In this document: positions 9,145 through 17,584 of the stretch, one piece after another
Layout of the letters: every line of letters begins with the position of its first letter
How positions within the stretch are numbered: position 1 is the stretch's first letter
Assembly: GCF_001571105.1 (NCBI RefSeq)
Contig: NZ_BCTD01000006.1
DNA length: 64,000 nt
Reading direction: 5' to 3' (one strand)
Source: Azotobacter vinelandii
GTDB lineage: Bacteria; Pseudomonadota; Gammaproteobacteria; Pseudomonadales; Pseudomonadaceae
The notes under the pieces: generated by a model
What the model was told of the DNA's origin: nothing
Databases searched by the model: none
Seen by the model: only the letters and a program-made list of their open reading frames with translations
Made by a program: the position numbers and the translations under genes

Positions 9145-9798
9145 GTGCGTCTGGCTCTATTCGATCTCGACAACACTCTGCTGGCCGGCGACAGCGACCA
9201 TGCCTGGGGCGACTGGCTCTGCGAGCGCGGCATCCTCGACGGCGAGACCTACAAGGCGCGCAACGACGCCTTCTACCAGGACTACCTGGCCGGACGGCTG
9301 AACATCGTCGACTACCTGAACTTCAGCCTGGAGATCCTCGGCCGCACCGAAATGGCCGTGCTCGAAGAGTGGCACCGGGCGTTCATGCGCGAATGCATCG
9401 AGCCGATCATCCTCGCCAAGGGCCGCGAGCTCATCGAGCGGCACCGCGACCAGGGCGACAAGCTGGCGATCATCACCGCCACCAACCGCTTCGTCACCGC
9501 CCCCATCGCCGCGCGCCTCGGCGTCGATACCCTGCTCGCCACCGAGTGCGAGATGGCCGACGGTCGCTACACCGGCCGCACCACCGACGTACCCTGCTTC
9601 AAGGAGGGCAAGGTCGAGCGCCTGCACCGCTGGCTGGCGGAAACCGGCCATTCGCTGGAGGGCAGCCACTTCTATAGCGACTCGCACAACGACCTGCCGC
9701 TGCTCGAACGGGTCAGCCACCCGGTGGCGGTCGACCCCGATCCGCGTCTGCGCGAAGAAGCCGAGCGGCGCGGCTGGCCGGTGATCTCCCTGCGCTGA
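9145..9798 (+). CDS. HAD-IB family phosphatase (SerB-like)
   Basis: About 217 residues with HAD motif I FDLDNTLLAGDSD (nucleophile and acid aspartates), motif II in LAIITATN, and motif IV in HFYSDSHNDLPLL. A helical cap typical of subfamily IB occupies about residues 20-110. These proteins are related to phosphoserine phosphatase and act on small phosphate esters; the actual substrate is unknown. The GTG at 9145 with GAGG eight bases upstream is chosen as the start because it begins the conserved core directly. It is divergent from rppH, as in Pseudomonas. Confidence 0.86.
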   Translation: MRLALFDLDNTLLAGDSDHAWGDWLCERGILDGETYKARNDAFYQDYLAGRLNIVDYLNFSLEILGRTEMAVLEEWHRAFMRECIEPIILAKGRELIERHRDQGDKLAIITATNRFVTAPIAARLGVDTLLATECEMADGRYTGRTTDVPCFKEGKVERLHRWLAETGHSLEGSHFYSDSHNDLPLLERVSHPVAVDPDPRLREEAERRGWPVISLR

Positions 9799-9834
9799 AC
9801 TGGCGTAGCCCCGTCGGCGGGCGGGTAATTCGCC

Positions 9835-9863
9835 GGGTGGAAACGGCGCAGTCCTATCCACCC
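9835..9863. repeat. dispersed GGTGGA/TCCACC palindromic element
   Basis: GGGTGGA and TCCACCC arms flank a short GC-rich centre. The same pattern (GGTGGAAAAC ... TTTTCCACC) recurs near 52400, so this appears to be one copy of an intergenic repeat family. Confidence 0.4.
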
Positions 9864-9913
9864 GCACCTGCGGGCTCCGCTGGAGCGGACTCGTCCGCGA
9901 CCGCCGGTGTTCG

Positions 9914-9937
9914 GCCTGGCCCTTGCAAGGGCCAGGC
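9914..9937. terminator. perfect 24-base palindrome, likely bidirectional terminator
   Basis: GCCTGGCCCT-TGCA-AGGGCCAGGC forms a 10-bp perfect stem with a TGCA loop. It lies between the convergent ends of the HAD phosphatase gene and the membrane-protein gene. There is no long T run, so termination strength is uncertain. Confidence 0.55.
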
Positions 9938-9938
9938 T

Positions 9939-10448
9939 TCAGACGGGCTTGGCCACCATCAGCCAGAGGGTGGTGGCCAAGCAGGCCAGCCCGAGCAGCG
10001 CCAGCACCAGGCTGAACCAGAGGCTCTTCCGGCGCCGGCCGGCGACCCGCGCCGCCAGCCACAATCCGCAGACCGCCCCCGGCAGGAACAACAGCGAGCT
10101 GCCGAGCAGCCAGATCTGCCCCAGCGGCCAGCCGGCCAGATGCGCCAGCCACCAGCCGCTGACCGGCAGGGCGATCAGGCAGAGCAGCAGCAGGACGGCG
10201 CACAGCGCCGGCCAGGGCGAGGCACGCGCGGGCGCCTCCGCTTCCGCTCCCTCCGCTATCGCCCCCTCCGCATCCGGGGCCGCCGGCTCCGGTCCCGCCG
10301 CGTCCGCCTCCGTCTCGGCGCCGGCCGGCGCCGCCCCTGCCGGACGGGGCCGCGCGCGCCAGCAAAGCCCGGCGAGCGCGAAGAAGGCCACGAACAGCAG
10401 CACGCCGGCCACGCCATGGAGCATTTTGAGCAGCGCGAAGTGTTCCAT
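9939..10448 (-). CDS. small membrane protein with acidic Ala/Glu-rich loop
   Basis: A 169-residue protein with about four predicted membrane helices (near residues 8-28, 75-97, 105-128 and 143-165). Between helices 1 and 2 is a low-complexity loop of about 45 residues rich in Ala, Glu and Pro. The first helix (MEHFALLKMLHGVAGVLLFV) resembles DUF2269-like integral membrane proteins, but the match is by eye only. It follows ilvA by 38 bases on the same strand and may be cotranscribed with it. No function can be assigned. Confidence 0.7.
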   Translation of the reverse strand: MEHFALLKMLHGVAGVLLFVAFFALAGLCWRARPRPAGAAPAGAETEADAAGPEPAAPDAEGAIAEGAEAEAPARASPWPALCAVLLLLCLIALPVSGWWLAHLAGWPLGQIWLLGSSLLFLPGAVCGLWLAARVAGRRRKSLWFSLVLALLGLACLATTLWLMVAKPV

Positions 10449-10486
10449 CGTTCGGTCCTTTGAAGTCGGGTGGATGGGCGTTCGAG

Positions 10487-12001
10487 TCAGCCGAGGAACA
10501 ACCGGTAGGCCGGGTTGTCGGTTTCGTCCCAGTACGGATAGCCGATGGCGTCCAAAGCCGCCGGCAACAGGTGGCGCTCGCCCGCCGGCACCTGCAGGCC
10601 GGCCACCACGCGGCCGTCGGCGGCGCCATGGTTGCGGTAGTGGAACATCGAGATGTTCCAGCGTCCGCCGAGCTTGCTGAGGAAGTTGAACAACGCGCCG
10701 GGCCGCTCGGGAAACTCGAAGCGCAACACCACCTCGTCGCTGACGCCCGCCGCATGGCCGCCGACCATGTGGCGGATATGCAGCTTGGCCATCTCGTCGT
10801 CGGTCAGGTCGAGTACGGGAAAGCCCTGCTCGCGCAGGCTGGCCACCAGTTGCTCGCGCGGATCGTTCTCCGGGTGGGTTTGCACGCCGACGAAGATGTG
10901 CGCATGGTCCGGGCGGTTGTAGCGGTAGTTGAACTCGGTGATCTGCCGCTTGCCGATGGCCTGGCAGAACGCCTTGAAGCTGCCCGGCTGCTCGGGGATG
11001 GTCACGGCGATGATCGCCTCGCGCTTCTCGCCCAGTTCGGAGCGCTCGGCCACATGGCGCAGGCGGTCGAAGTTGATGTTGGCACCGGAATCGATGGCCA
11101 CCAAGGTCTGCCCGCTCGCCCCTTCGCGCTCGACGTAGCGCTTGATCCCGGCCACCGCCAGGGCACCGGCCGGCTCGGTGATCGAGCGGGTGTCGTCGTA
11201 GATGTCCTTGATCGCCGCGCAGATCTCGTCGGTACTGACGGTGACCACCTCGTCCACGTGATGGCGGCAGATGTCGAAGGTGCAGGCGCCGATCTGCGCC
11301 ACCGCCACCCCGTCGGCGAACAGCCCGACCTGCGGCAGCACCACCCGCTCGCCGGCGGCCATGGCCATCTGCAGGCAGTTGGAGTCCTCCGGTTCGACAC
11401 CGATCACCCGGACCTCGGGACGCAGGTATTTCACATAGGCGGCGATACCCGCGATCAGTCCGCCGCCGCCGACCGGCACGAACACGGCGTCCAGCCGGCC
11501 CGGCTGCTGGCGGAGAATCTCCATGGCCACCGTGCCCTGCCCGGCGATCACGTCGGGATCGTCGTAGGGGTGGATGTAGACGTAGCCCTTCTCCTCGACC
11601 AGCTTCAGCGAATGGGCCAGCGCATCGGGAAAGGCGTCGCCATGCAGCACCACCTTGGCGCCGCGCGCGCGCACCGCCTGGACCTTGATCTCCGGGGTGG
11701 TCCTCGGCATCACGATGACCGCCTTGATGCCCAGGTGCCTGGCCGCCAGGGCCACGCCCTGGGCATGGTTGCCGGCCGAGGCGGTGACCACGCCGCGCGC
11801 CAGCTCGGCCTCGCTCAACCGGGCCGCCTTGTTGTAGGCGCCGCGGATCTTGAAGGAGAACACCGGCTGCAGATCCTCGCGCTTGAGCAGGATCTGGTTG
11901 CCGAGACGTTCGGAGAGCTGGCGGGCAGGCTGCAGGGGAGTTTCGACGGCGACGTCGTAGACGCGCGAGGTAAGGATCTTCTTGACGTACTGTTCGAGCA
12001 T
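10487..12001 (-). CDS. ilvA: threonine ammonia-lyase, biosynthetic
   Basis: A 504-residue PLP enzyme converting threonine to 2-oxobutanoate, the first committed step to isoleucine. The PLP lysine is in VFSFKIRGAYNK, the phosphate-binding glycine loop is VPVGGGGLIAGIA and the SAGNHAQGVA motif is present. The C-terminal third (about 330-504) carries two ACT-like regulatory domains, so isoleucine feedback inhibition is expected. The length matches the long, regulated IlvA form. It is divergent from rpiA across a 135-base gap, the same arrangement as in Pseudomonas. Confidence 0.96.
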   Translation of the reverse strand: MLEQYVKKILTSRVYDVAVETPLQPARQLSERLGNQILLKREDLQPVFSFKIRGAYNKAARLSEAELARGVVTASAGNHAQGVALAARHLGIKAVIVMPRTTPEIKVQAVRARGAKVVLHGDAFPDALAHSLKLVEEKGYVYIHPYDDPDVIAGQGTVAMEILRQQPGRLDAVFVPVGGGGLIAGIAAYVKYLRPEVRVIGVEPEDSNCLQMAMAAGERVVLPQVGLFADGVAVAQIGACTFDICRHHVDEVVTVSTDEICAAIKDIYDDTRSITEPAGALAVAGIKRYVEREGASGQTLVAIDSGANINFDRLRHVAERSELGEKREAIIAVTIPEQPGSFKAFCQAIGKRQITEFNYRYNRPDHAHIFVGVQTHPENDPREQLVASLREQGFPVLDLTDDEMAKLHIRHMVGGHAAGVSDEVVLRFEFPERPGALFNFLSKLGGRWNISMFHYRNHGAADGRVVAGLQVPAGERHLLPAALDAIGYPYWDETDNPAYRLFLG

Positions 12002-12136
12002 CGGCGGACATCGGAAAGCTGGAAAGGAATGGGCCAGTCTACCCCGTCAGCGTCCCGGCCGGCCACCCGGCGGGCGCCGGGCCGGAGCGGACACGGTTAT
12101 AATCACTCCATCTCTCCCATCCGACGAAGACCCCAC

Positions 12137-12817
12137 ATGACCCAGGACCAGCTCAAGCAGGCCGTGGCCCAGGCCGCCCTCGACCACATCCTTCCGCAGC
12201 TCACTCGGCAGAGCATCATCGGCGTCGGCACCGGCTCCACCGCCAATTTCTTCATCGACCTGCTGGCTCGCTACCGGATGGACTTCGATGGCGCCGTGGC
12301 CAGTTCCGAAGCCACCGCCGCCCGCCTGAAAGGCCACGGCATCGAAGTGCACGATCTGAACAACGTCGTCGAACTGGAGTTCTACGTGGACGGCGCCGAC
12401 GAGTGCAACAAGCATCTGGAGCTGATCAAGGGCGGCGGCGCCGCGCTGACCCGCGAGAAGATCGTCGCCGCGGTGGCCCGGACCTTCATCTGCATCGCCG
12501 ACGAGAGCAAGCGGGTCGATTTTCTCGGCGACTTCCCGCTGCCGGTGGAGGTGATTCCCATGGCCCGCAGCCATGTGGCGCGCCAACTGGTCATGCTGGG
12601 CGGCGACCCGGTCTACCGCGAAGGCGTGGTGACCGACAACGGCAACGTGATCCTCGACGTGTACAACATGCAGATCACCAACCCCAGACAACTGGAGTCG
12701 GACATCAACAACATCGTCGGAGTGGTCTGCAACGGGCTGTTCGCCGCGCGTCCGGCCGACCTGCTGCTGCTCGGCACCCGCAACGGGGTGGAGCGCATCG
12801 AGCGCCCGCGCCGCTGA
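12137..12817 (+). CDS. rpiA: ribose-5-phosphate isomerase A
   Basis: A 226-residue enzyme interconverting ribose-5-phosphate and ribulose-5-phosphate in the pentose phosphate pathway. Family motifs are clear: IGVGTGSTANFFID (phosphate-binding), VDGADECN (catalytic Asp), KGGGAALTREKIVA (catalytic Glu and Lys region). The ATG at 12137 gives the standard N-terminus MTQDQLKQAVAQAALDHI. A TATAAT box at 12098-12103 lies about 35 bases upstream and may belong to its promoter. Confidence 0.97.
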   Translation: MTQDQLKQAVAQAALDHILPQLTRQSIIGVGTGSTANFFIDLLARYRMDFDGAVASSEATAARLKGHGIEVHDLNNVVELEFYVDGADECNKHLELIKGGGAALTREKIVAAVARTFICIADESKRVDFLGDFPLPVEVIPMARSHVARQLVMLGGDPVYREGVVTDNGNVILDVYNMQITNPRQLESDINNIVGVVCNGLFAARPADLLLLGTRNGVERIERPRR

Positions 12818-12830
12818 GCGACCGCCGGAC

Positions 12831-13748
12831 TCAGGGAGCGGTCCGGCGGAACACGTAGAAGCGGTTCGGCTCGCCGATCACGTAGAGGTTGCCCGCCCGA
12901 TCCATCGTCACCCCCTCGGCCTGGCGGATGCTGTGGCGCAGGCCGTTGAGGCCGCCGAGCAGGGTCATGAAGCTGAACGGACGCCCTTCGCCATCGAGCT
13001 CCAGCAGCAGCCGCGACTCGTCGGACAGCAGCAGGAAATGCCCGCTGCGCGGATCGACCGTCAGCGAGGACAGGTCGCGCACGGGCAGGTCATCGCCCGA
13101 CAGCGGCCGCGGAGTGCCGACGATCCCCGCGTCGGCGGAAACGTCCAGGCCGAACAGCGCCGGCGGCCGTTCCTGGGCCAGCAGCAGCCGGTTCGTCCGC
13201 GCATCCCAGCCCAGCCCCTCGAAGCCCTTGTTGCCGGCCTCGGCGAAACCGAGGTCGTAGCGCTGCGCATCCTTCAGATCGAAACTGTCCGCAGCCGCGG
13301 GAAGAGAGAACAGCGCCAGCAGGCGATGGCGCTCGTCGACCATGGCCAGACGCCCGTCGCCGAGCGCCTCCACGCCCTCCGGATCGGCGAAGCCGGTAAG
13401 GCGGATGCGCCGCAGAACCGCGCCCTCCGGGCTGAGCTCCAGCAGTTGCGGGTGCTTGCCGGTGACAGTGAACAAAGTATTGGTCTGCGGGTTCCAGGTC
13501 AGACCGGAGGTTTCGTCTTCCTCCAGTCCCGGCAGGCTGACCTCCAGCGCCAGGCGGTAGTCGGGCAGCCAGATGCCGGCGGCACGCGCCTGCGGTGTCT
13601 CCCGGCACTCCCGCCAGGACAGCCGGATCAGATCGAACCAGTGCCACTGGTAGCCGACCAGCAGGACGACCAGGACCGATACCAGCAGGGCCACACGAAA
13701 CGACAGGCGCCGGAAGGAAGTCCGGGCAAGGGAAAAAGACAGCGGCAT
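12831..13748 (-). CDS. SdiA-regulated/YjiK-family beta-propeller protein
   Basis: About 305 residues: an N-terminal membrane anchor (about 12-32, FRVALLVSVLVVLLVGYQW) followed by a periplasmic domain. The repeated pattern DETSGLTWNPQTNTLFTVTG, FADPEGVEALGDGRLAM and RQAEGVTMDRAGNLYV is typical of the SdiA-regulated (YjiK) beta-propeller family. These proteins often bind calcium, but their role is unknown. The ATG at 13748 is preferred over 13781 because a GGAAA sequence precedes it and it gives a cleaner membrane anchor. It converges on rpiA with a 13-base gap. Confidence 0.8.
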   Translation of the reverse strand: MPLSFSLARTSFRRLSFRVALLVSVLVVLLVGYQWHWFDLIRLSWRECRETPQARAAGIWLPDYRLALEVSLPGLEEDETSGLTWNPQTNTLFTVTGKHPQLLELSPEGAVLRRIRLTGFADPEGVEALGDGRLAMVDERHRLLALFSLPAAADSFDLKDAQRYDLGFAEAGNKGFEGLGWDARTNRLLLAQERPPALFGLDVSADAGIVGTPRPLSGDDLPVRDLSSLTVDPRSGHFLLLSDESRLLLELDGEGRPFSFMTLLGGLNGLRHSIRQAEGVTMDRAGNLYVIGEPNRFYVFRRTAP

Positions 13749-13865
13749 GGATTGGTTTCCGCAAGACGAAACAGACCGCAAGCCTGCCAGAGCCAGCTTG
13801 CCTGAAAATTAAAATCGGGATGAAAGGCCGGGCGGCCGGGTACGCCGCGCGCCCGACCGAAGGTC

Positions 13866-14531
13866 TCAGAGCACCCGGCTTTCGAAGCGGGACAGCCCGG
13901 TCAGCTCCAGCACCAGACGATCGCCGCTGGCGAACGGGCCGACGCCGGCCGGCGTGCCGGTGGATACCACGTCGCCCGGCTGCAGGCTGAAATGCCCGGC
14001 GATGTGCTGGATCAGCGCGATGATGGGATTGAGCATGTCGCGGCTGTTGCCGTCCTGGCGCAGCTCGCCGTTGATGGTCAGACGGATGCCGATGTCGGTG
14101 AGATCCTCGACGGCATCGCCGGACACGAAGGGCGCCAGCACATAGGCGCCGTCGAAGGACTTGGCCAGTTCCCAGGGCAGCCCCTTTTCCTTGAGCCTGG
14201 CCTGCACGTCGCGCAGGGTCAGGTCGAGGGCCGGAGCGAAGCCGGAGATGGCGTCGCGCACCTCCTCGGCGCCCGGCTGGTGCGACAGCGGCTTGCCGAT
14301 CAGCACGGCGATTTCCGCCTCGTAGTGCACCGAGCCACGGTCCTGCGGAATGCTGAAGCCGCCTTCCAGCGGCACCGTGCAACTGCCCGGCTTGATGAAC
14401 AGCAGGGGCTCGGTCGGCACCGGGTTGTTCAGCTCCCGGGCGTGCTCGGCGTAGTTGCGGCCGACGCAGACCACCTTGCCCAGCGGGTAGTGGATGCGCG
14501 TACCGTCGAGGTATTGGTGCTGGTAACTCAT
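13866..14531 (-). CDS. fumarylacetoacetate hydrolase family protein
   Basis: A 221-residue single-domain FAH-fold protein (compare YcgM/FAHD1: acylpyruvase or oxaloacetate decarboxylase). The start of the fold reads GKVVCVGRNYAEHARELNN. The metal-binding acidic residues are in HYEAEIAVLIGKPL and the later FDGAYVLAPFV region. AAGGAG precedes the ATG by five bases. It lies downstream of the D-2-hydroxyglutarate dehydrogenase gene on the same strand, separated by a hairpin at 14647-14669. Substrate not determined. Confidence 0.88.
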   Translation of the reverse strand: MSYQHQYLDGTRIHYPLGKVVCVGRNYAEHARELNNPVPTEPLLFIKPGSCTVPLEGGFSIPQDRGSVHYEAEIAVLIGKPLSHQPGAEEVRDAISGFAPALDLTLRDVQARLKEKGLPWELAKSFDGAYVLAPFVSGDAVEDLTDIGIRLTINGELRQDGNSRDMLNPIIALIQHIAGHFSLQPGDVVSTGTPAGVGPFASGDRLVLELTGLSRFESRVL

Positions 14532-14646
14532 GCAAGGCTCCTTGTGTCTTTGTGGCTGGAAGTCCATGGCGACGACTCTACGGCAAATCCACGCGGCGTC
14601 GAAGGCTTTTCCGGGCGCGGGCATCCGGGAGCGGGAAAGGACGCGA

Positions 14647-14669
14647 ACGCAGGCCACGCGGGCCTGCGT
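14647..14669. terminator. hairpin after the D2HGDH gene
   Basis: ACGCAGGCC and GGCCTGCGT make a 9-bp perfect stem with a 5-base loop just beyond the stop of the minus-strand dehydrogenase gene. There is no proper U tract, so it may be a weak terminator or attenuate read-through into the FAH-family gene. Confidence 0.45.
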
Positions 14670-14685
14670 CCGGGACGCGGGCGGA

Positions 14686-16077
14686 TCAGACGAAGATCTT
14701 GCCGGGATTCATGATGCCGTTCGGATCGAACACCGCCTTGATCGCCTTCATGCAGGCGATCTCGGCCTCCGAGCGACTGTAGCCCAGGTAGTCGCGCTTG
14801 GTCATGCCCACGCCGTGCTCGGCGGAAATCGAGCCGGCGTACTTCTGCACGATCTCGAACACCCACTTGTTCACCGTGGCGCACTTGGCGAAGAACTCGT
14901 CCTTGTCCATGGCATCGGGCTTCAAGATGTTCAGGTGCAGGTTGCCGTCGCCGATGTGGCCGAACCAGACGATCTCGAAATCTGGGTAATGTTCGGCGAC
15001 GATCGCGTCGATTTCCTTGAGGAAGGCCGGCACCTTGCCGATGGTGACCGAGACGTCGTTCTTGTACGGGGTCCAGTGGGAGATGGTCTCGGAGATGTAC
15101 TCGCGCAGCTTCCAGAGGTTCTGCAACTGCTGCTCGCTCTGGCTCATCACCCCGTCGAGCACCCAGCCCTGCTCGACGCAGTGCTCGAAGGTCGCCAGCG
15201 CCTGCTCGGCGCGCTCCTCGGTGCTGGCCTCGAACTCCAGCAGCGCATAGAAGGGGCACTCGGTCTCGAACGGCGCCGGCACGTCGCCGCGCGCCAGCAC
15301 CTTGGCCAGCGCCTTGTCGGAGAAGAACTCGAAGGCGGTCAGGTCCATCTTGTCCTGGAAGGCGTGCAGCACCGGCATGATCGAGTCGAGATCGGGGGTG
15401 CCGAGGACCAGGGCGGTGAGGTTGGTCGGCGCGCGATCGAGGCGCATGGTGGCCTCGACGACGAAGCCCAGGGTGCCCTCGGCGCCGATGAACAGCTGGC
15501 GCAGGTCATAGCCGGTGGCGTTCTTGATCAGGTCCTTGTTCAGCTCGAGCAGGTCGCCCTTGCCGGTGACCACCTTGAGGCCGGCCACCCAGTTGCGGGT
15601 CATGCCGTAGCGGATCACCTTGATCCCGCCGGCGTTAGTGCCGATGTTGCCACCGATCTGGCTGGAACCGGCGGAGGCGAAGTCGACCGGGTAGTACAGC
15701 CCCTTGTCCGCGGCGAAGTCCTGCAGTTGCCTGGTCACCACGCCAGGCTCGCAGACCACGGTGCGGTCGATCTCGTCGAAGCGCAGGATGCGGTTCATGT
15801 AGTCGAAGGCCACCACCACTTCGCCATGCGCGGCGACGGCGGCGGCGGACAGCCCGGTGCGCCCGCCCGAGGGCACCAGGGCGACCTTGTGCTCGTTGGC
15901 CCAGCGGACGATGGCCTGCACCTGCTCTATGCTCTTCGGGAACGCGATGGCCAGTGGGGCGGGGGCGAAATGCTTGGTCCAGTCCTTGCCGTAGGCGTTG
16001 AGGGAATCGGCGTCGGTGAGCACCTTGCCGGGCTCCACCAGGGTCTTCAACTCGTCTATCAGGGCAGGGTTGGTCAT
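14686..16077 (-). CDS. FAD-binding D-2-hydroxyglutarate dehydrogenase
   Basis: A 463-residue protein of the VAO/FAD-linked oxidase family: FAD-binding domain at about 30-210 (PSGGRTGLSAAAVAAHGEVV, QIGGNIGTNAGGIKVIRYG) and a C-terminal substrate domain with the metal site HIGDGNLHLN and SAEHGVGMTKRDYL. Divergent pairing with serA supports the D-2-hydroxyglutarate assignment. SerA reduces 2-oxoglutarate to D-2-hydroxyglutarate to pull serine synthesis forward, and this enzyme re-oxidises it; the coupling is established in Pseudomonas stutzeri. The ATG at 16077 begins the conserved MTNPALIDELK N-terminus. Confidence 0.9.
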   Translation of the reverse strand: MTNPALIDELKTLVEPGKVLTDADSLNAYGKDWTKHFAPAPLAIAFPKSIEQVQAIVRWANEHKVALVPSGGRTGLSAAAVAAHGEVVVAFDYMNRILRFDEIDRTVVCEPGVVTRQLQDFAADKGLYYPVDFASAGSSQIGGNIGTNAGGIKVIRYGMTRNWVAGLKVVTGKGDLLELNKDLIKNATGYDLRQLFIGAEGTLGFVVEATMRLDRAPTNLTALVLGTPDLDSIMPVLHAFQDKMDLTAFEFFSDKALAKVLARGDVPAPFETECPFYALLEFEASTEERAEQALATFEHCVEQGWVLDGVMSQSEQQLQNLWKLREYISETISHWTPYKNDVSVTIGKVPAFLKEIDAIVAEHYPDFEIVWFGHIGDGNLHLNILKPDAMDKDEFFAKCATVNKWVFEIVQKYAGSISAEHGVGMTKRDYLGYSRSEAEIACMKAIKAVFDPNGIMNPGKIFV

Positions 16078-16282
16078 GGGGCAACTCTCAAAGGATTCAT
16101 GGCCGTCCTGAATACCCTTCACGTACCAGGAATGGCGGTTTGGCGGGCTCGGTATGCTAGCATAGCCGCCCCGTGAGTCGTGCCTCCCGCCGATTTCCGG
16201 AACGGTTGTAGCCCTTTCCGGGCAGTACTACCGGCTGCCCGCCTACATCGCCACCTACCTCCAGGAAAACAGGTTTACGTAG

Positions 16283-17512
16283 ATGAGCAAGACCTCTCTC
16301 GACAAGAGCAAGATCCGCTTCCTTCTGCTGGAAGGCGTCCACCAGACCGCACTGGATACGCTCAAGGCTGCCGGCTACACCAACATCGAGTACCTGACCG
16401 GCTCGCTGCCCGAGGAACAGTTGAAAGAGAAGATCGCCGACGCCCACTTCATCGGCATCCGCTCGCGCACCCAACTGACCGAGGAGGTCTTCGACCGCGC
16501 GAAGAAGCTGGTCGCGGTCGGCTGTTTCTGCATCGGCACCAACCAGGTCGACCTGGAGGCCGCTCGCGAGCGCGGCATCGCGGTGTTCAACGCCCCCTAC
16601 TCGAACACCCGCTCGGTGGCCGAGCTGGTGCTCGCCGAGGCGATCCTGCTGCTGCGCGGCATTCCCGAGAAGAACGCGGCCAGCCACCGCGGCGGCTGGC
16701 TGAAGAGCGCCAGCAACTCCTACGAGATCCGCGGCAAGAAGCTCGGCATCATCGGCTATGGCTCGATCGGTACCCAGCTCTCGGTGCTGGCCGAAAGCCT
16801 GGGCATGCAGGTGCTGTTCTACGACGTGGTGACCAAGCTGCCGCTGGGCAACGCCGCCCAGGTGGGCAACCTCTACGACTTGCTCGGCCAGGCCGACATC
16901 GTCACCCTGCACGTGCCGGAAACCGCCGCGACCAAGTGGATGATCGGCGAGAAGGAAATCCGCGCCATGAAGAAAGGCGCCATCCTGCTCAACGCCGCCC
17001 GCGGCACCGTGGTGGACATCGACGCGCTGGCCGCCGCCCTCCGCGACAAGCACCTCAACGGCGCGGCCATCGACGTGTTCCCGGTGGAACCGCGCTCCAA
17101 CAACGACGAGTTCGTCAGCCCGCTGCGCGAGTTCGACAACGTCATCCTCACCCCGCACGTCGGCGGCTCGACCATGGAGGCCCAGGCCAACATCGGTTCG
17201 GAAGTGGCCGAGAAGCTGGTCAAGTACAGCGACAACGGCACCTCGGTGTCCTCGGTCAACTTCCCGGAAGTGGCCCTGCCCTCCCACCCGGGCAAGCACC
17301 GCCTGCTGCACATCCACAAGAACATCCCCGGAGTGATGAGCGAGATCAACAAGGTCTTCGCCGAGAACGGCATCAACATTTCCGGCCAGTTCCTGCAGAC
17401 CAACGAGACGGTCGGCTACGTGGTGATCGATGTCGATGCCGAGTACTCGGAAATGGCCCTGGAGAAACTGCAGCAGGTGAACGGCACCATCCGCAGCCGC
17501 GTGCTGTTCTGA
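16283..17512 (+). CDS. serA: D-3-phosphoglycerate dehydrogenase
   Basis: A 409-residue enzyme for the first step of serine synthesis. The NAD-binding motif is LGIIGYGSIGTQLSVLAESL; the catalytic residues lie in the RGTVVDIDALA and LTPHVGGSTMEAQANIG segments. The C-terminal ACT domain (about 335-409, HIHKNIPGVMSEINKVF) is the serine-binding regulatory domain, as in E. coli SerA. A 205-base divergent promoter region separates it from the D-2-hydroxyglutarate dehydrogenase gene. It ends just before a strong hairpin terminator. Confidence 0.97.
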   Translation: MSKTSLDKSKIRFLLLEGVHQTALDTLKAAGYTNIEYLTGSLPEEQLKEKIADAHFIGIRSRTQLTEEVFDRAKKLVAVGCFCIGTNQVDLEAARERGIAVFNAPYSNTRSVAELVLAEAILLLRGIPEKNAASHRGGWLKSASNSYEIRGKKLGIIGYGSIGTQLSVLAESLGMQVLFYDVVTKLPLGNAAQVGNLYDLLGQADIVTLHVPETAATKWMIGEKEIRAMKKGAILLNAARGTVVDIDALAAALRDKHLNGAAIDVFPVEPRSNNDEFVSPLREFDNVILTPHVGGSTMEAQANIGSEVAEKLVKYSDNGTSVSSVNFPEVALPSHPGKHRLLHIHKNIPGVMSEINKVFAENGINISGQFLQTNETVGYVVIDVDAEYSEMALEKLQQVNGTIRSRVLF

Positions 17513-17537
17513 CCGCTCCGCAGCCGCGAGCCGCCCG

Positions 17538-17575
17538 ACGACGAGGCCCGTACCGGATGGTACGGGCCTCGTCGT
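17538..17575. terminator. 17-bp perfect-stem bidirectional terminator
   Basis: Left arm 17538-17554 and right arm 17559-17575 are perfectly complementary over 17 bases, with a GGAT loop. It sits between the convergent serA and auxin-efflux-type carrier genes and can serve both strands. The plus-strand exit has TTTCC rather than a long T run. Confidence 0.8.
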
Positions 17576-17584
17576 TTCCGCTGG

